Shown: positions 35,468 through 47,014, counted from the stretch's first letter. The stretch is DNA of 64,000 nt from Hydnum rufescens UP504 (GCA_014904985.1 MU128984.1:81670-145669); one strand, 5' to 3'. Numbers and translations are program-made. The notes: generated by a model not told the origin, from the letters alone.

Positions 35468-36044
35468 TGTCAGGGTTTGCCCCTTACTCCAGTCAACTCC
35501 GGTCCACTCCGGATCACTCTGGTCCTTGTCCACCCACCTCCAGTCCAGTTCTCTGCTTAGTTCCTTCGCCCAAGTCCACCTTGCTTCTGGTTTGACTCTG
35601 GTCCAACCCTATCTTGATTTCATTTCCCTTTCATTTCCCATTGCTTCTGGTTTGCCCCTGGCCAAGTTCCTGTTCCTGTTCCTGTTCCTGTCCCCCTTGT
35701 AACTGCCCCCAGTTTAGCGATCACTCCCCTGTAGTATAGTCATCATGTATAAGTAGTCTGAGAGCGAAGTCCAGAGACCCCAGCTTTGGTCTCTCAGGAT
35801 TTCCGCTGTCACTCTGGACTACAGGTCCGAGTACTTTCCAGTTGACTCCATGAGCTTAAGGACTGCTGTGCTCATTTCCACCTAGTCCCCTCTGGGCCAC
35901 TGGACTCCCTCTCCATCCCCTCCTATCCTCGTTATCTCATCCTTGCCCAGATTCTCCCAGACTTAGCCGGACTTACACCAGACTTAGTCGGAGTTATCTG
36001 TGTTTATATTTGTTTGGTGCTCTTGTCGCAGTGTGGCCCTGACA
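35468..36044 (+). mobile_element. Solo LTR of a second gypsy-type family
   Basis: It has TGTCAGGG...CCCTGACA ends, a TGTATAAGTAGTC TATA-like site near 35747, and CTCAGGATTTCCGCTGTC downstream, which resembles the LTR family above. Flanks are GGGGG on both sides, compatible with a 5-bp target duplication, though the left G-run could also be a polypurine tract. Confidence 0.75.
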
Positions 36045-36395
36045 GGGGGTCAGCAAGTAGGATAGGACTGTCCTGCTTACTGCTTTCCTGCTAGGGTCCA
36101 GAGGTGTAATCCCAGGCTAGGAAAGGCCTATTATTAGTGGCTACTAGACAGGCCAACCAGGTAGCTCAATGGATAGAAGAAGCAGAGCCAGAGGACAGAG
36201 ATTCACAGTTTCTCACTAGGTGATGAAGATCTGGGCAAAGGTTAACTGTTGATTCTGTGGAATCTGCCATATATACATGACTTTTGAGTCCTAACTTAAT
36301 TACATAATACACTATATTACATAGACAGCCTGTACTGCTGAACTCACTTGGATTTTTGAAGAACAAAATGACACAGCAATTGGGCCAAAGTTTCC

Positions 36396-37131
36396 TTGGA
36401 GCACAATCCTGGTGTTCCTTATTCAACATCATTATACACCTCTGGCTGGCTGTTGAAATCTGAGTTTCCCAGTGTACTTGGGTTGATCATATCCTCACTG
36501 TGGACAGAACATTGGACCAACTTGTGGAATCAGTTGTTTGCTGTGGAGGAGCACAAGCACCTTGTAGTTAAATGGCTTGACATACTGGCCAATGAGGACA
36601 TTTTGGATGATACTTGTCTCATCAGAGACAACAACAACTTGACATTGTCTGTAGCAGACTGGCATGAGTATATTGGGAAGCAAAAATCTGTTGCCTCTGG
36701 CAATGTTGGGACTTCAGGACAACAGGCTAGGGAAGCAGGAAAACAATGGAAGAGGAAAGACACACCTGGGGGTGGGGAAAGGAAGGGAAAGAGGAGGAAG
36801 GTGCTTTCAAATATGATTATAGATGAGGATGAGAGTCCTGAGCCATTGGTTGGAGGTGAGAGCCCTGAGGATCACCAAGTTTCTGTGCCACCAGAACCCT
36901 CACAATCCAACATGTTTGCAAAGTTTGCACCAGGGATGTTGTTTGACCCATCCCTGACCCACTACAACTTTGACTTGACAAGCAGATTCACTTCAACATG
37001 AGTGGTTTGGATCCTGGTGGTGCAACAGATTTGCTTGACTTTGTCAACCCAGCTGATCCCACTGCCAACACACTTAATCTTGACTTCTCTCAATTCCCAG
37101 ACCTTGATATGTCTAAAAATCAAGATTTGTG
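36396..37131 (+). CDS. Unknown protein, possibly carried by a mobile element
   Basis: A 201-codon frame runs to 37001, then probably continues one frame over (HFNMSGLDPGGATDLLDFVN to a stop at 37131) after a single-base slip. It has a helical N-terminal part with LDILANEDILDDTCLI, a basic nuclear-signal-like stretch (KRKDTPGGGERKGKRRK), acidic DEDESPEPLVGGESPED, and an Asp/Leu-rich end. That layout recalls a nuclear, activator-like protein. No family recognised. It is unusually intact among RIP-decayed neighbours. Confidence 0.45.
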
Positions 37132-38692
37132 ATTGTGCCCACTGCTATCATATTTTCCAGTACATATTTTGTTAATAGATTTCTCTGGCAGTTGCCAGTG
37201 TTGAGGTGTGCTCTTGCAGCTACATACCCTGAACCAACCAAACAGGGAGCTGCTGTTGGAGGGATGAATCCCTACACCATAAAAACTTCATCCAAGGCCT
37301 ATTTTCCTTACAAATGAATCAATTACTTGTCACCTTGCTCATTTAATTCCATCATCATTTGTTTATTCAAGAATCTATTGGATTCCTACCCCTTTCCAAC
37401 TCATAATATTGCCTCATTCCCTTACCATGAACACCAGTCAATTTATTGACTGTCCATTGGACTTCAACAGTCCCCATCAAAAAGGGGCAGTTTATGCCCT
37501 ACCTTAAGTCCAATTTATTTGGACAAGGCAATTCAACTTGCCATCCTCCTTCAAACTGCTTGACTTGCCTGTCCTTTCAAGTCATCCTGCTGCCTTAAGG
37601 GAAACAGATTGTAATTATGTAATGACATGGATCAGGCCTAGTTCTGATTCCAGACTCGCAGATCCATCACATGATCCACAAAGGGGCTAGTACTCTCAAG
37701 GAGTATTTTTAAAATTTCTCTGTCAGTTTTGATCGGATCAACTTGGAATGACAGCTCCCAGAAAGATACAAATCATATCTATCGAGCAATACCAAACACA
37801 CAATGAACGAATCAAATATGCAGTCCCTGTACCATTATCTTCCCAAGATTCATACTCTGAAGGAGTATTTCTTAATTTTCGAAGCCAATTCCTATCAGAT
37901 TTGTTCGCTAGTACCACGCCCTAAAAGCTATTGAAAATACGCATCTAACGGTACCAAAGGCAAAATGAGTGGATGTGAACTCCATTTTTCACAAGACAAC
38001 TCCCTCCCCATGACTCCCCCTTTGTTCCACCATCCAAAATAACAAATCACTTCCGGCCCTCTTATGTCTGATGGAGAAGACCCTCAGGGCAACCTATTCC
38101 ACTTTTTCTTAAGGGAACTTGTCCAGAATTGAAGGAGGAATAGCATGTAATGTGTCAATCTCCCCTTTTATCTTGAAATTAGAATATCTCCATCAGTTTT
38201 GAAGATTTTAACTTCATTTATTTTTCTCTATATGTCCCTTAAGTCCGGCATTTTTACTTTCTATTGAGTTGAAGTCTGGATTGTATATTAGGTGCAGCTG
38301 GCACACAAATTGAGTAGTTCTCCCCCTCCCTCCAGTTTGAAGCTCCTTGAACAGCTGCTGGTCCCTGGGTGATTTCTCACTACAAAAGTGAATTCTAACT
38401 ACACTTTGACTAAGGTCTCAAGAAGGGATTCTTAGGGTGTGGTAATTTGACAGAAACACACATTCTCACTTAATTGCTTGGGCATTGTTGGCTCATAGCA
38501 ATTTCCTCCTGTTCCAAAAGACCTTCCCCCACTCAGACCTGAACATCCAGATTAGTTCTGTGATTCCCTCCTTTGTCCCCAGCTCAACATCATGGACAGT
38601 AGTTGGATTGGTTCAAAACAATCCTGCTTACACCACCTATAAGGCAGGTACAAATGACCACACCTGTAGATGCAGGTGTGTGGTCATATGAG

Positions 38693-38808
38693 GTAAGTTT
38701 TTTTTTTTTGGATTGTAGTAGATACAACAGTGCAAATAGAGCAGCAAAAGCTGCACTTTTTGTGCTGCTTTGAATATCATTACTAATGTTGTTCTTTTAT
38801 TATTTTAG
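38693..38808 (+). other. Hairpin intron cassette F1 (116 nt)
   Basis: Donor GTAAGT, hairpin 38730-38765 with two mismatches, TTACTAATG, acceptor ATTTTAG. The exon ends in CACACCTGTAGATGCAGGTG-like at 38660-38679. Confidence 0.7.
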
Positions 38809-38984
38809 ATCCTTGCCTGGTTCAGAGACCCAAATGAAAACTCAAGGGCCCTGCATTAGGGTCCAAACAACAAAGTGCTAACCAAAAACATGCCAAATGG
38901 AAAGCACAACAAATAACATACATGAAGTGACAGAGAAAAATAGGCAGCCACACACCCACTGCAGTAGGTGTGTGGCAATATAAG

Positions 38985-39092
38985 GTATGTATTTTTTTTA
39001 ATAGCTACAAATGTGTGAAAAGAGCAGCAGTTGCTGCTCTTTTTTGCACAAGTTTTAATCTTAACTAACATATTTCCTATTTCCTATCCTAG
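38985..39092 (+). other. Hairpin intron cassette F2 (108 nt)
   Basis: Donor GTATGT, hairpin 39015-39049 (AAAAGAGCAGCAGTTGCTGC core), TTAACTAACAT, acceptor ATCCTAG. Exon-end palindrome CACACCCACTGCAGTAGGTG at 38951-38970. Confidence 0.8.
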
Positions 39093-39272
39093 GTCCAGAT
39101 GTCCCATCCCAATGTGTGAAGTCACCCAGCCGTGGGCTCCAACCCATGGACCTGGCAGAATTGCAATGAAACCCAGCACCCAATTACATGCAAGCATGCA
39201 AACAAACAAAGGGCAATGCACACATGCAGCCACAGAGTAAATGAGGGAGCTACACACCCACTCCAATATAAG

Positions 39273-39371
39273 GTAAGTTTTTTTTAATAGCTACAAATGT
39301 GGAAAAAGAGCTGCTGCTGCTGCTGTTTTTGTGCAGGTTTTATTTTAACTAACAGATTATTTTCCATAAGT
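39273..39371 (+). other. Hairpin intron cassette F3 (99 nt)
   Basis: Donor GTAAGT, eroded hairpin in which the stem has become a GCTGCTGCTGCTG run (39309-39325), TTAACTAAC, acceptor CATAAG. It is the distal cassette. Two further exon-end palindromes follow near 39485 and 39578 without introns. Confidence 0.65.
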
Positions 39372-39851
39372 GTCCCACCTGACATTGTGGAGTCAGGAAT
39401 CAAACACAAGAACCCATGCAGCCATGAAGGCATGCAAACACATAAACCAGGGCCTGCACAAAGGGGCAAATGAAGGCCTGCACACCTGCTGTGGCAATGC
39501 AAGAACCCATGCAGCCATGAAGGCATGCAAATGCATGAACTGGGGCCTGTGTGAAGGGGCAAATGAAGGCCCACATACCTGCTGTGGTAGATGTGTGTGA
39601 ATTCAAGGTGTTAGATTTTTAGCATAGGTGTAGGCCTACAGACTGTACTACTCCATATAATCGTATAATAATAATAAACAAATAATCCTAATGCCCAATA
39701 ACCCCAGACAGTCCACTAAGTGTTGAGAAAGATGTCAATTTGACATCCAAAGATTGTCAATTGACATCAAAGAAAAAATAGGCCTGTTAGGATGACTAGA
39801 TGAGGCATTTGACCTGCCTATTAAGGCCTATCCAGTTGGCTGACCAAGGTG

Positions 39852-41064
39852 AACCTAACTGGGTTCCAGACTGCTGATGGCAAGTTGTCACCACAGATTT
39901 CATCACAGGCCTCCCACCCAGTCAGGGATATAAATATAATGCAATTTGGGTAGTGGTTGATCACCTATCAAAATGAGTGCATGCAATCCCAACTACAGAT
40001 GAGGTTGACTCTGTAGGACTTGCTTGACTTTATCATGACCACATTTGGAAGCATCATGGCTTACCTGAAGAGATTATCAGTGATTGGGGACCCCAGTTTG
40101 CATCCTCCTTTATGAAGGAACTCAATTGTCTCCTGGGCATTCACACTTCCCTATCTACAGCATGTCACCCTCAAACTGATGGTCAGACAGAGCAAGTCAA
40201 TCAGGAAATCAAACAATATCTACACCTCTTCATCAATGAGAGGCAGGATGATTGGTATGACTGGATGGCATTAGCAGAGTTCACCTACAATAATCACATT
40301 CACTCTGCCACCTGACACTCTCCTTTTGAACTCAATACAGGCCAACACCCATGCTTGGGCACAGAGCCTACTCAGGAAACCTGCCTGGAGGCTGTTGATG
40401 AGTTTGTGAAGTGCATGAAGCAAGCCACAGAGGAAGCCAAGTCTGCCCTTCACCAAGCAGCAAATGACATGGTGTGCTTCTATGATGCTCACTGACAAAC
40501 TGCACCCAGTTATGAAAAGGGAGAGAAAGTCTGGCTCAATGCAGAAAACATCATGACAATGTGCCCTACCAAGAAGTTTGATGACAAGTGGTTTGGTCCC
40601 CTTACCATTGACAAAGTCATCTCACCATCAGCATATTGGCTAAAACTCACCTGGAACTTCCAACAAGTCCACCCAGTTTTCCATGTCAGCACAATCTGCC
40701 CATTCACACCTGATCATATCCCTGAGTGATGCCCACCCCCAGTACCCAAACCCAAACCAGTCATTACAGCACAGGGAGACACAAAGTATGAGGTTGAAAC
40801 AATCTTGGACAGTCAACTCTATTGTGTGAAACTTCAATACCTCATTAAGTGGAAAGGCTATGGCCCTGAGGAAAATAGTTGGGAACCAGAGTCTAATCTT
40901 GGTAACTCTGAACAGCTGCTTGATGATGTCCACCACCTCCATCTGAACTCTCCATGCCGAATTGCAACTGCTATCTGGGATACCCTACCTTTCACATGCT
41001 TTGAAAATTTTACTGAGGTCCTCCCCATGCTTTATTTGACTGGACTCAAGGAAAACTCATTGTG
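39852..41064 (+). pseudogene. Chromodomain gypsy retrotransposon, integrase end
   Basis: It reads DFITGLPPSQGYKYNAIWVV, then HGLPEEIISDWGPQFASSFM, HPQTDGQTEQVNQEIKQYL, a GPF-like WFGPLTIDKVI and a C-terminal chromodomain (LQYLIKWKGYGPEENSWEPE). It is interrupted by TGA at five points where the family has Arg or a polar residue (for example after VVVDHLSK and after FTYNNHIHSAT). Protease, reverse transcriptase and RNase H are absent; the left break coincides exactly with the end of element F. A purine tract (AAAAGGGGGG) precedes the 3' LTR. Confidence 0.9.
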
Positions 41065-41089
41065 ATGCCAAGTCCTAAAAGGGGGGTAA

Positions 41090-41661
41090 TGTCAGGATCA
41101 AATTGACATTTGCTTCCACCTGTGGACTTGCCCATCAGAGTATCATTCTTTGTCAACTCTATCATATGGCACCTACTTCTTCAAAGGCTCTTGTCTCCTC
41201 TCTCCCTCCATTCAGTAAGGGGGTTATTGTCATCCTTGCCATTAGTGGCATTTCTCTTATTATTATTGCCCTCATACTATTGGGCCTTGACCAGTGGGCT
41301 ATGGGCTGGGTAGTCAACCAGTGGCAGCATTGGCACCCTTGTCAGCACCCCTCATTCCCTTGCTCCCCACATGAGTCCATGCAGTTGCCAATCCAGACTC
41401 CTCCTCCTACTCTGCCTCCAGTCCCTGAATCCACACCACCTGTCCCAATCCCTACTCCTTCAGCATCACTACAGTCCTTCAACTCCTTTGACACCTTTGG
41501 AGTACCCAGGAATACACTGCCTTGGAAGTATGTATGCTAAGGGGGATGCATATGGAAGTTAGGGCATAGCCATGTGGAGGTGCACACAGGATTCATAACA
41601 TGGCTGCATCAGCTTAGTGAGGCTTAGTGATGGAAGCTGTGGAGGCTGACTGATGGGCTGT
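41090..41661 (+). mobile_element. 3' LTR of the gypsy element, truncated (copy 3)
   Basis: It starts TGTCAGGATCAAATTGACAT directly after the purine tract and so ties the solo LTRs at 23 and 29 kb to this gypsy family. It matches them up to GATGGGCTGTG and then stops, replaced by a different repeat. Confidence 0.88.
41166..41540 (+). CDS. Small one-pass membrane protein encoded inside the LTR, copy 3
   Basis: The intact frame starts MAPTSSKALVSSLPPF, with hydrophobic segment GVIVILAISGISLIIIALIL, GWVVNQWQHWHPCQH, a Pro-rich tail and PWKYVC at the stop. Upstream in-frame ATG at 41103 would add 21 residues, but copy 1 starts at the inner Met. This copy's intact frame is notable next to an integrase with five stops. 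Confidence 0.55.
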   Translation: MAPTSSKALVSSLPPFSKGVIVILAISGISLIIIALILLGLDQWAMGWVVNQWQHWHPCQHPSFPCSPHESMQLPIQTPPPTLPPVPESTPPVPIPTPSASLQSFNSFDTFGVPRNTLPWKYVC

Positions 41662-41668
41662 GTCCATT

Positions 41669-41890
41669 AGGGTATTGCACAGGGTTTCAAAACCCATGGG
41701 TTTTGACCCCACAGGGAGTTCCCCTGTGGGCCAGGAGTACCAATGTGGACCCATGCCTAAAACCTGCCAAGAACCCACCATCCCCAGGAATATGCAGGCA
41801 GGTTTGAATATCCCCAAGGCCTATGTTTTGAAACCACCAGAGGCTGTAAGGTGGATGTCTCACATCAAAATTCATCTCTCCTGTGGGGTC
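41669..41890. repeat. Small non-autonomous repeat replacing the LTR end
   Basis: It is flanked by CATTAG on the left (41663-41668) and CATTAG on the right near 41890. It contains CAAAACCCATGGGTTTTG and a GTGGGG...CCCCAC-type inversion. It resembles the GGGTACCCGCGGGTTTT-bearing short repeats common in mushroom genomes, but I cannot confirm the family. Confidence 0.45.
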
Positions 41891-41929
41891 ATTAGATAAC
41901 CAATCATTTATTATTTATTTATTTATTAT

Positions 41930-42041
41930 TATATACACATTCTGGTGCATGTGTAAGTAAAAAAAATCAAAGACAATGCCAAAAGAGCAGCTGGTGTTGC
42001 TCTTATGGCATTGTCATACACCCCATAATATAGAACTAACT
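41930..42041 (-). other. Hairpin intron cassette B1, donor lost
   Basis: Hairpin 41975-42012 (AATGCCAAAAGAGCAGC stem, one mismatch). Expected donor position reads TTAGTT. Exon palindrome CCACACCTGCTTTGGTGGGTG at 42051. The 3' end is approximate. Confidence 0.55.
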
Positions 42042-42156
42042 GAATATTGCCACACCTGCTTTGGTGGGTGTGGCACTATATTTATTTTGTTATTGATACT
42101 TGGGGTTGGGGTCTTGGGTGGCATTCTTCAAGTGGGGTTGTGTGGAGGGAGAGGAC

Positions 42157-42266
42157 CTAAAATAATAAATGTTGGTAAAAAAAAAAAGAACACAAGCAAT
42201 ACCAAAAGAGTAGCTGGGGCTGCTCTTTTGGCATCATGGTACACCCTGTAATTTAAAAAAACACAC
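42157..42266 (-). other. Hairpin intron cassette B2 (110 nt)
   Basis: Donor GTGTGT, hairpin 42199-42236 (one mismatch, GAGTAGC), branch-like TACCAACAT, acceptor ATTTTAG. Exon-end palindrome CACACACCTGCTTCAGCAGG at 42278. Confidence 0.7.
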
Positions 42267-42359
42267 CTAATATTGCCACACACCTGCTTCAGCAGGTGTG
42301 TGGTGCCATACTTGTTTCATCATCATATGGGTTGCAGGTAGTTGAGTGTTGGGGTCTTG

Positions 42360-43600
42360 GGTGGCTGTGCACATGCCCATTGTAAGCAGGGTGGTTATAA
42401 ACCAATCCAACTACTGTCCATGTCATTGAGGAGAGGACAAATGAAGGGAGCCATGGGGACAATTCAAATATTCAGGTCCGGGGAAATGAAGGTCTTTCTG
42501 GTTAATAGAAAATCCCAATGAACAGTGGTTGCTCAAGGGAATAGATCAGTGTCACAAAATAAGATGTCAAGGCCACACCCTGAAGTCATCCTCTTGACTA
42601 TTCAGTCTTAATGCAGCTGTACACAGTCTTGACAAGTGGGAAATCTCCTCCAAACAGCAGCAATACTTCAGTGCCTCAGACTGTGATAGGGGGAAAACCA
42701 ACTATTTACATGCTCCCTCCCCTTTATATACATTCCAGACCACAATTAAAAATTCCAGAAGAAAAGCGGAGATAAGGGAAGCATAATGAAAAAGAAATGA
42801 AGCTAAAAGCTTCAAAACTGGTGGAGATATTCAAGAATCAAATGAAAAAGAGACAAAAAAACACTTTACAAGGCATTCCTCCCTTGAAACTGGATAGATT
42901 CCCTTAAAAAAAGGTGGAATAGGTCACCCTGAGTGTCCTTTGCATTGGAATTAAGAGGTCTGGAACCAAATTGTCATTTGTGTTGGTGGAGCAAGGGGGA
43001 GTCATGAGGAAGGGGTTGTCTTGTGAAAAATGGAGTTTGTGTCCACTTGTTTTTCCCTTAATACTGTTTGATGTGCATTTTTAACAGCTTTCAAGGAGTG
43101 GTACTTGCAAATGAATCCAATCAGAATTGACTTTGAAAATCAAGAAATACTCCTTCAGAGTATGAATCATGGAAACATATTGTTACAGGGACCGCATTTT
43201 TGATCCGTTTGTCGCATGTTTGGTACCGTTCGATAGGTACGATTCGTGTCTTTTTTGGAGCAGTTGTTTCGAGTCAATCTGATCAAAACTGACAGAGTAA
43301 TTCGAAAAATACTCCTTTAGAGTGACATAATCCCTTTTTGAATCATGTGATGGGTCCATGGGTCCAGAATGAAGGCCAGGCACAGTCCACATCATTACAT
43401 AATCACAATTCTTTGCCTTAAGGCAAAGGAATGATGTGGAATGATGGGTTTTGGACATGTAGAATTTGGACTGTTTCTCCAATGAATGAAGGGTGTGAAA
43501 ATTAAGGATCAGATGGATGATCAATTTGTTTGTTTGGTTGGAAAATTGGCCTTGGATGGGGATTCTATGGTGTAGGGATTTATCCCTCCAACACCATATT
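42360..43600. repeat. Degenerate 145-bp-repeat segment inside element B
   Basis: It is the reverse complement of 37250-38680, sharing GACAGTAGTTGGATTGGTT and GATTTATCCCTCCAACACC-like ends. It contains phrases TGATCAAAACTGACAGAG and GGTACCGTTCGATAGGTA, also found in 31.4-31.9, 34.0-34.3 and 61.1-61.5 kb. Not coding. Confidence 0.75.
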
Positions 43601-43647
43601 TCACCCAGGTACATTCTTTGGATGGGGATTTTGCAGAGGGAGAGGAG

Positions 43648-43755
43648 CTAGAATAGGGCCTATGTTAGTTTAAGAAAATAACAAAAGCAATGCCAAAAGA
43701 GCAGCCAGGGCTGCTCTTTTGGCATTGTGGTACACCCCATAATGGACAAACATAC
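43648..43755 (-). other. Hairpin intron cassette B3 (108 nt)
   Basis: Donor GTATGT, perfect 40-nt hairpin 43688-43727 (18-bp arms starting CAATGCCAAAAGAG), AAACTAACAT, acceptor ATTCTAG. Exon-end palindrome CACACACCTGCCAAAGCAGG. Confidence 0.82.
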
Positions 43756-43928
43756 CTGATATTGCCACACACCTGCCAAAGCAGGTGTGTAGTGCCATAC
43801 TTGTTTCATCATTGTATGGGTTGTGGGTAGTCAAATGTTGGGGTCTTGGGTGGCTGTGCACACACCCATATTTCACCCAGGTCTTGTTGGTACATTCTTT
43901 GGATGGTGGTTTTGCAGAGGGAGAGGAG

Positions 43929-44035
43929 CTAGAATAGGCCTACATTAGTTTAAAAAAATAACAAAAGCAACACCAAAAGAGCAGCTGGGGCTGCTCTTTT
44001 GGTGTTGTGGTACACCCTGTAATGGACAAACATAC
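43929..44035 (-). other. Hairpin intron cassette B4 (107 nt)
   Basis: Donor GTATGT, hairpin 43968-44007 (CAACACCAAAAGAG paired with CTCTTTTGGTGTTG), branch-like AAACTAATGT, acceptor ATTCTAG. The outer stem differs from B3 on both strands. Confidence 0.82.
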
Positions 44036-44208
44036 CTAATATTGCCACACCTGCCAAAATGGGTGTGTGGCACTGTACTTGTCCCATCACTCTAGGGGTT
44101 GGGGATACATGAAGGTCAAGGTCCTGGGTGGCTGTGTGCACCCCCATATTTTGCCCTGGGCCTTGCCTGTGCATAACTTGGCTGAGGTTTCATGGAGGGA
44201 GAAAGAAC

Positions 44209-44321
44209 CTAGAATAATCAATACATTACCAAAAGAAAAATAACACAAGCAACACCAAAAGAGCAGCTGGTGCTGCTCTTTTGGTGTCATAATATACCCC
44301 ATAATTTAAAAAAAAACTGAC
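44209..44321 (-). other. Hairpin intron cassette B5 (113 nt)
   Basis: Donor GTCAGT, hairpin 44251-44288 (ACACCAAAAGAGCAGC with GCTGCTCTTTTGGTGT), branch-like GGTAATGT, acceptor ATTCTAG. Confidence 0.75.
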
Positions 44322-44497
44322 CCAATATTGCCACACACCTGCTTCAGCAGGTGTGTGGCACCATACTTGTTTTGTTGTTGCAAGAGGTTGGGGATAGGTC
44401 AAGGTCAAGGCCCTGGGTGGCTGCACACACCCCTGTATTTCACCCTGGGCCTTGTCTGCACATAACTTGGCTGGGGTTTCACAGAGGGAGAAAGTAT

Positions 44498-44603
44498 CTA
44501 GAATTAACAAATTTGCTAGTAAAAAAAACAACACAAGCAATGCCAAAAGAGCAGCTGTTGTTGCTCTTTTGGCATCACCATACACCCTGGATGAAAAACT
44601 TAC
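44498..44603 (-). other. Hairpin intron cassette B6 (106 nt)
   Basis: Donor GTAAGT, hairpin 44539-44575 (ATGCCAAAAGAGCAGC; one mismatch on the 3' side), weak branch TTACTAGCAA, acceptor ATTCTAG. The adjacent exon carries two tandem exon-end palindromes (44624 and 44644). Confidence 0.78.
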
Positions 44604-44791
44604 CTAATAGTGCCACACACCTGTGGGGCAGGAGTGCCACGCACCCATGGGGTGGGTGTGTGGCACCATCTCATGCTTGCTTTGGGTGGCCTTAGTAGAG
44701 TAGATTGGATGAGATGCTACTCAATGCCAGTGATTGCTGGTCTCGAAAAAGCACCCAAGTATGGGCAGTACAAGGCACATATAAATAGATA

Positions 44792-44855
44792 ATAGATACC
44801 TACACATAGAATAATATTTATTTATTTATTATTCTATGTGTAGGCATCTATTATC
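44792..44855. repeat. Symmetry centre of element B
   Basis: AGATACCTACACATAGAATA and its complement flank an ATTTATTTATTT spacer at about 44821. The mirror extends to about 44420 and 45180. Confidence 0.85.
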
Positions 44856-45013
44856 TATTTATATGTGCCTTGTACTGCCTGTACTTGGGCACTTTTGAGA
44901 CCAGCAATTGCTGGCATTGAGTAGCATCTTGTCCAATCTACTCTACTAAGGCCACCCAAAGCAAGCATGAGATGGTGCCACACACCCACCCCATGGGTGT
45001 GTGGCACTATTAG

Positions 45014-45123
45014 GTAAGTTGTTCATCTGGGGTGTATGGTGACACCAAAAGAGCAGCAACAGCTGCTCTTTTGGCATTGCTTGTGTTGTTTTTTTTTTTT
45101 ACTAACAAATTCATTAATTCTAG
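45014..45123 (+). other. Hairpin intron cassette, right arm B6' (110 nt)
   Basis: Mirror of B6 with donor GTAAGT, hairpin 45041-45078, a TTTACTAACAA branch that is better than in B6, and acceptor ATTCTAG. It is the last part of B before element D begins. Confidence 0.82.
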
Positions 45124-47014
45124 ATCCTTTCTCCCTCCACAAAACCCCAGCCAAGTTATGTGCAGACAAGGCCCAGCAGCCTGGTCAGCCATATAGAGGG
45201 GCCTTAAAAGGAGGGACATGTTGATGACTTAGGTAGGCCTAAATGGCTGAAATCAAGTTTGATGTCAAGTGATGATCAAAAAGCTGAATTTGACAACCAG
45301 CAATTACAATTTGACAATATTTTGACATCAAGCAATGTCAAGTGCCTCATTTATGGGCACTTTGTAAAATCTCAGTCAACAAAATTAATAATTAATATAT
45401 ACACAAGATATACTGTATAATAAAAATGCCTAAATGCGGTAATCAGATAGCCCAGTGGGGATGGGTGCATTAGATAATATCCCATTACATTATACAGTGT
45501 TTCCTATTTTAAAAAATGCCTAAATGTGGAAATTGGATGAAGTGCATCCAAAAAACATTTAGGCATCCAGCCCAATGGGGGCCCAGGACCAGGGGGAGGT
45601 GCCTGGGATAGATGGATGGGCCTCTAGGGACCCCAATAGAGTGAAAAAATCAGGCCCATGGCCAATGATTAGTGCCTGAAACAATGAGAGCAGTAAAAAC
45701 ATCACCAGAACCACCAGAACTTGCCAAGACATAAGCGCTGGGCGGATTGCTCTGAAATTTGGCATGTGATTAGAGATTACCTCAAGGCAAATCATATCAA
45801 AATTTCAGCCAAATTCATGCATAGGTTATGGAGATATAAAGGAAACAAGTCTGGACATTAACAATTCATTTCCTCCCCCAGAAAAATAGCTGGGGACTTG
45901 AAAATTTGCACAGAGCATAACTACACAATGTACTAATTATGTGAAAACATCAGCCCAATCTACCTACTTTAAGGGAGTGAACTGGACAATAGGTACCAGA
46001 AGCACTGGAAATTGCCAAAATGTAAGGAGTGCAAGGATCATTCTGAAATTTGGCATGTGATTAGATACTGTTTAGGCAAAGACCATATCAAAATTTCAGC
46101 CAGATCTGGTCAGTAAGTACAGAGATATGAGGGAAACAAGTTTAAACATTGAAAATAAATTTACTCCCCCCACAGACAAGGTATGGACTTGAAATTAGAC
46201 ATGGGTTATGATCATATAATTAACTAACCATGTGCCAAAAATCAGCATATTCTGTTTACTTCTAGACATTCAACTCCCTTTTCAGGCAAAAAGAGAACAA
46301 CAAGCTACCATGAATGTTAAACACTTTAAATTACACCCAAAATAGGTGGAATGGGCTTATAATATTATATCCCTGACTGTATCCAAAAATGGAATTAATT
46401 GGATGTGTGGAAGTAGCTCAAATTGAGAGGGGAGGGGGAGGAAGATCAAAAGTGAATTACATAAGATGTAGAGCAGGGGTGGCTCTGATATTACACCACT
46501 GAGTTAATACATATATGGGGAGTGTACATGCCAGATATCAACCCAACTGGACTCCATTTAGGCAGTGTTCCACAGGCCTCCCCCCTAAACAACAATTTCC
46601 TCCCCAGAGCCTTCTATCCATGTAATTCCCCTGAAAATGCACACTTGGGTCATCCAAACACATCTATAGCATTCCTCAAAATTTCAGATTTATGACTCCA
46701 GTGTTAGAGTCTCCATAATATTTTCAAGTTTCACTGAGATACACCCTCCAGTTGGGACACTTCCAGGGCTCCAATCACTTCTGAATTTTTGTAGGTCACA
46801 CCTGCTCATCATTTGAGGCTCAGCCCCACATTTTCAGCCCATTCTGAGCACTTTTGACATTTGTCACATGACCAAGATCTTCCCCTCCCCCTGCTTCACT
46901 CAGTCATCCAATTTGTGTGGACTTTGTTGCCATCTGTAGTAGTAGTGTGTGACAGTGCATGATTCAAATTTCAGGAGATTCCATGCAATATTGATTGAGT
47001 TATTCAAGAAACAT

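Larger units (their letters stand above)
37250..39851 (+). mobile_element. Right half of foldback element F
   Basis: It ends with CAGTTGGCTGACCAAGGTG at 39851, matching the right end of element A. Inner order: a segment with 145-bp degenerate repeats (37680-38000), three outward (+) cassettes, an ATAATAATAAACAAATAA tract, then the TIR. The 37250-38680 part is repeated in reverse at 42360-43575. The left half is not found. Confidence 0.7.
41905..45180. mobile_element. Foldback element B, right arm truncated
   Basis: Order: AT-rich TTATTTATTTATTATTAT tract, two minus cassettes, a 145-bp-repeat segment (42360-43600), four minus cassettes, a central palindrome at about 44821, then a right arm with one plus cassette cut at 45180 by the end of element D. 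It has the same plan as element C. Confidence 0.8.

Noticed and set aside
36140..36180. AACCAGGTAGCTCAATGGATAG as a tRNA-derived SINE head
   Set aside because: Only a weak A-box resemblance; no B-box follows within 60 nt.
42100..45220. Many short ORFs containing KRAA.AALLALL as a new protein family
   Set aside because: They are translations of the intron hairpin itself; repetition follows from the palindrome, not from coding constraint.
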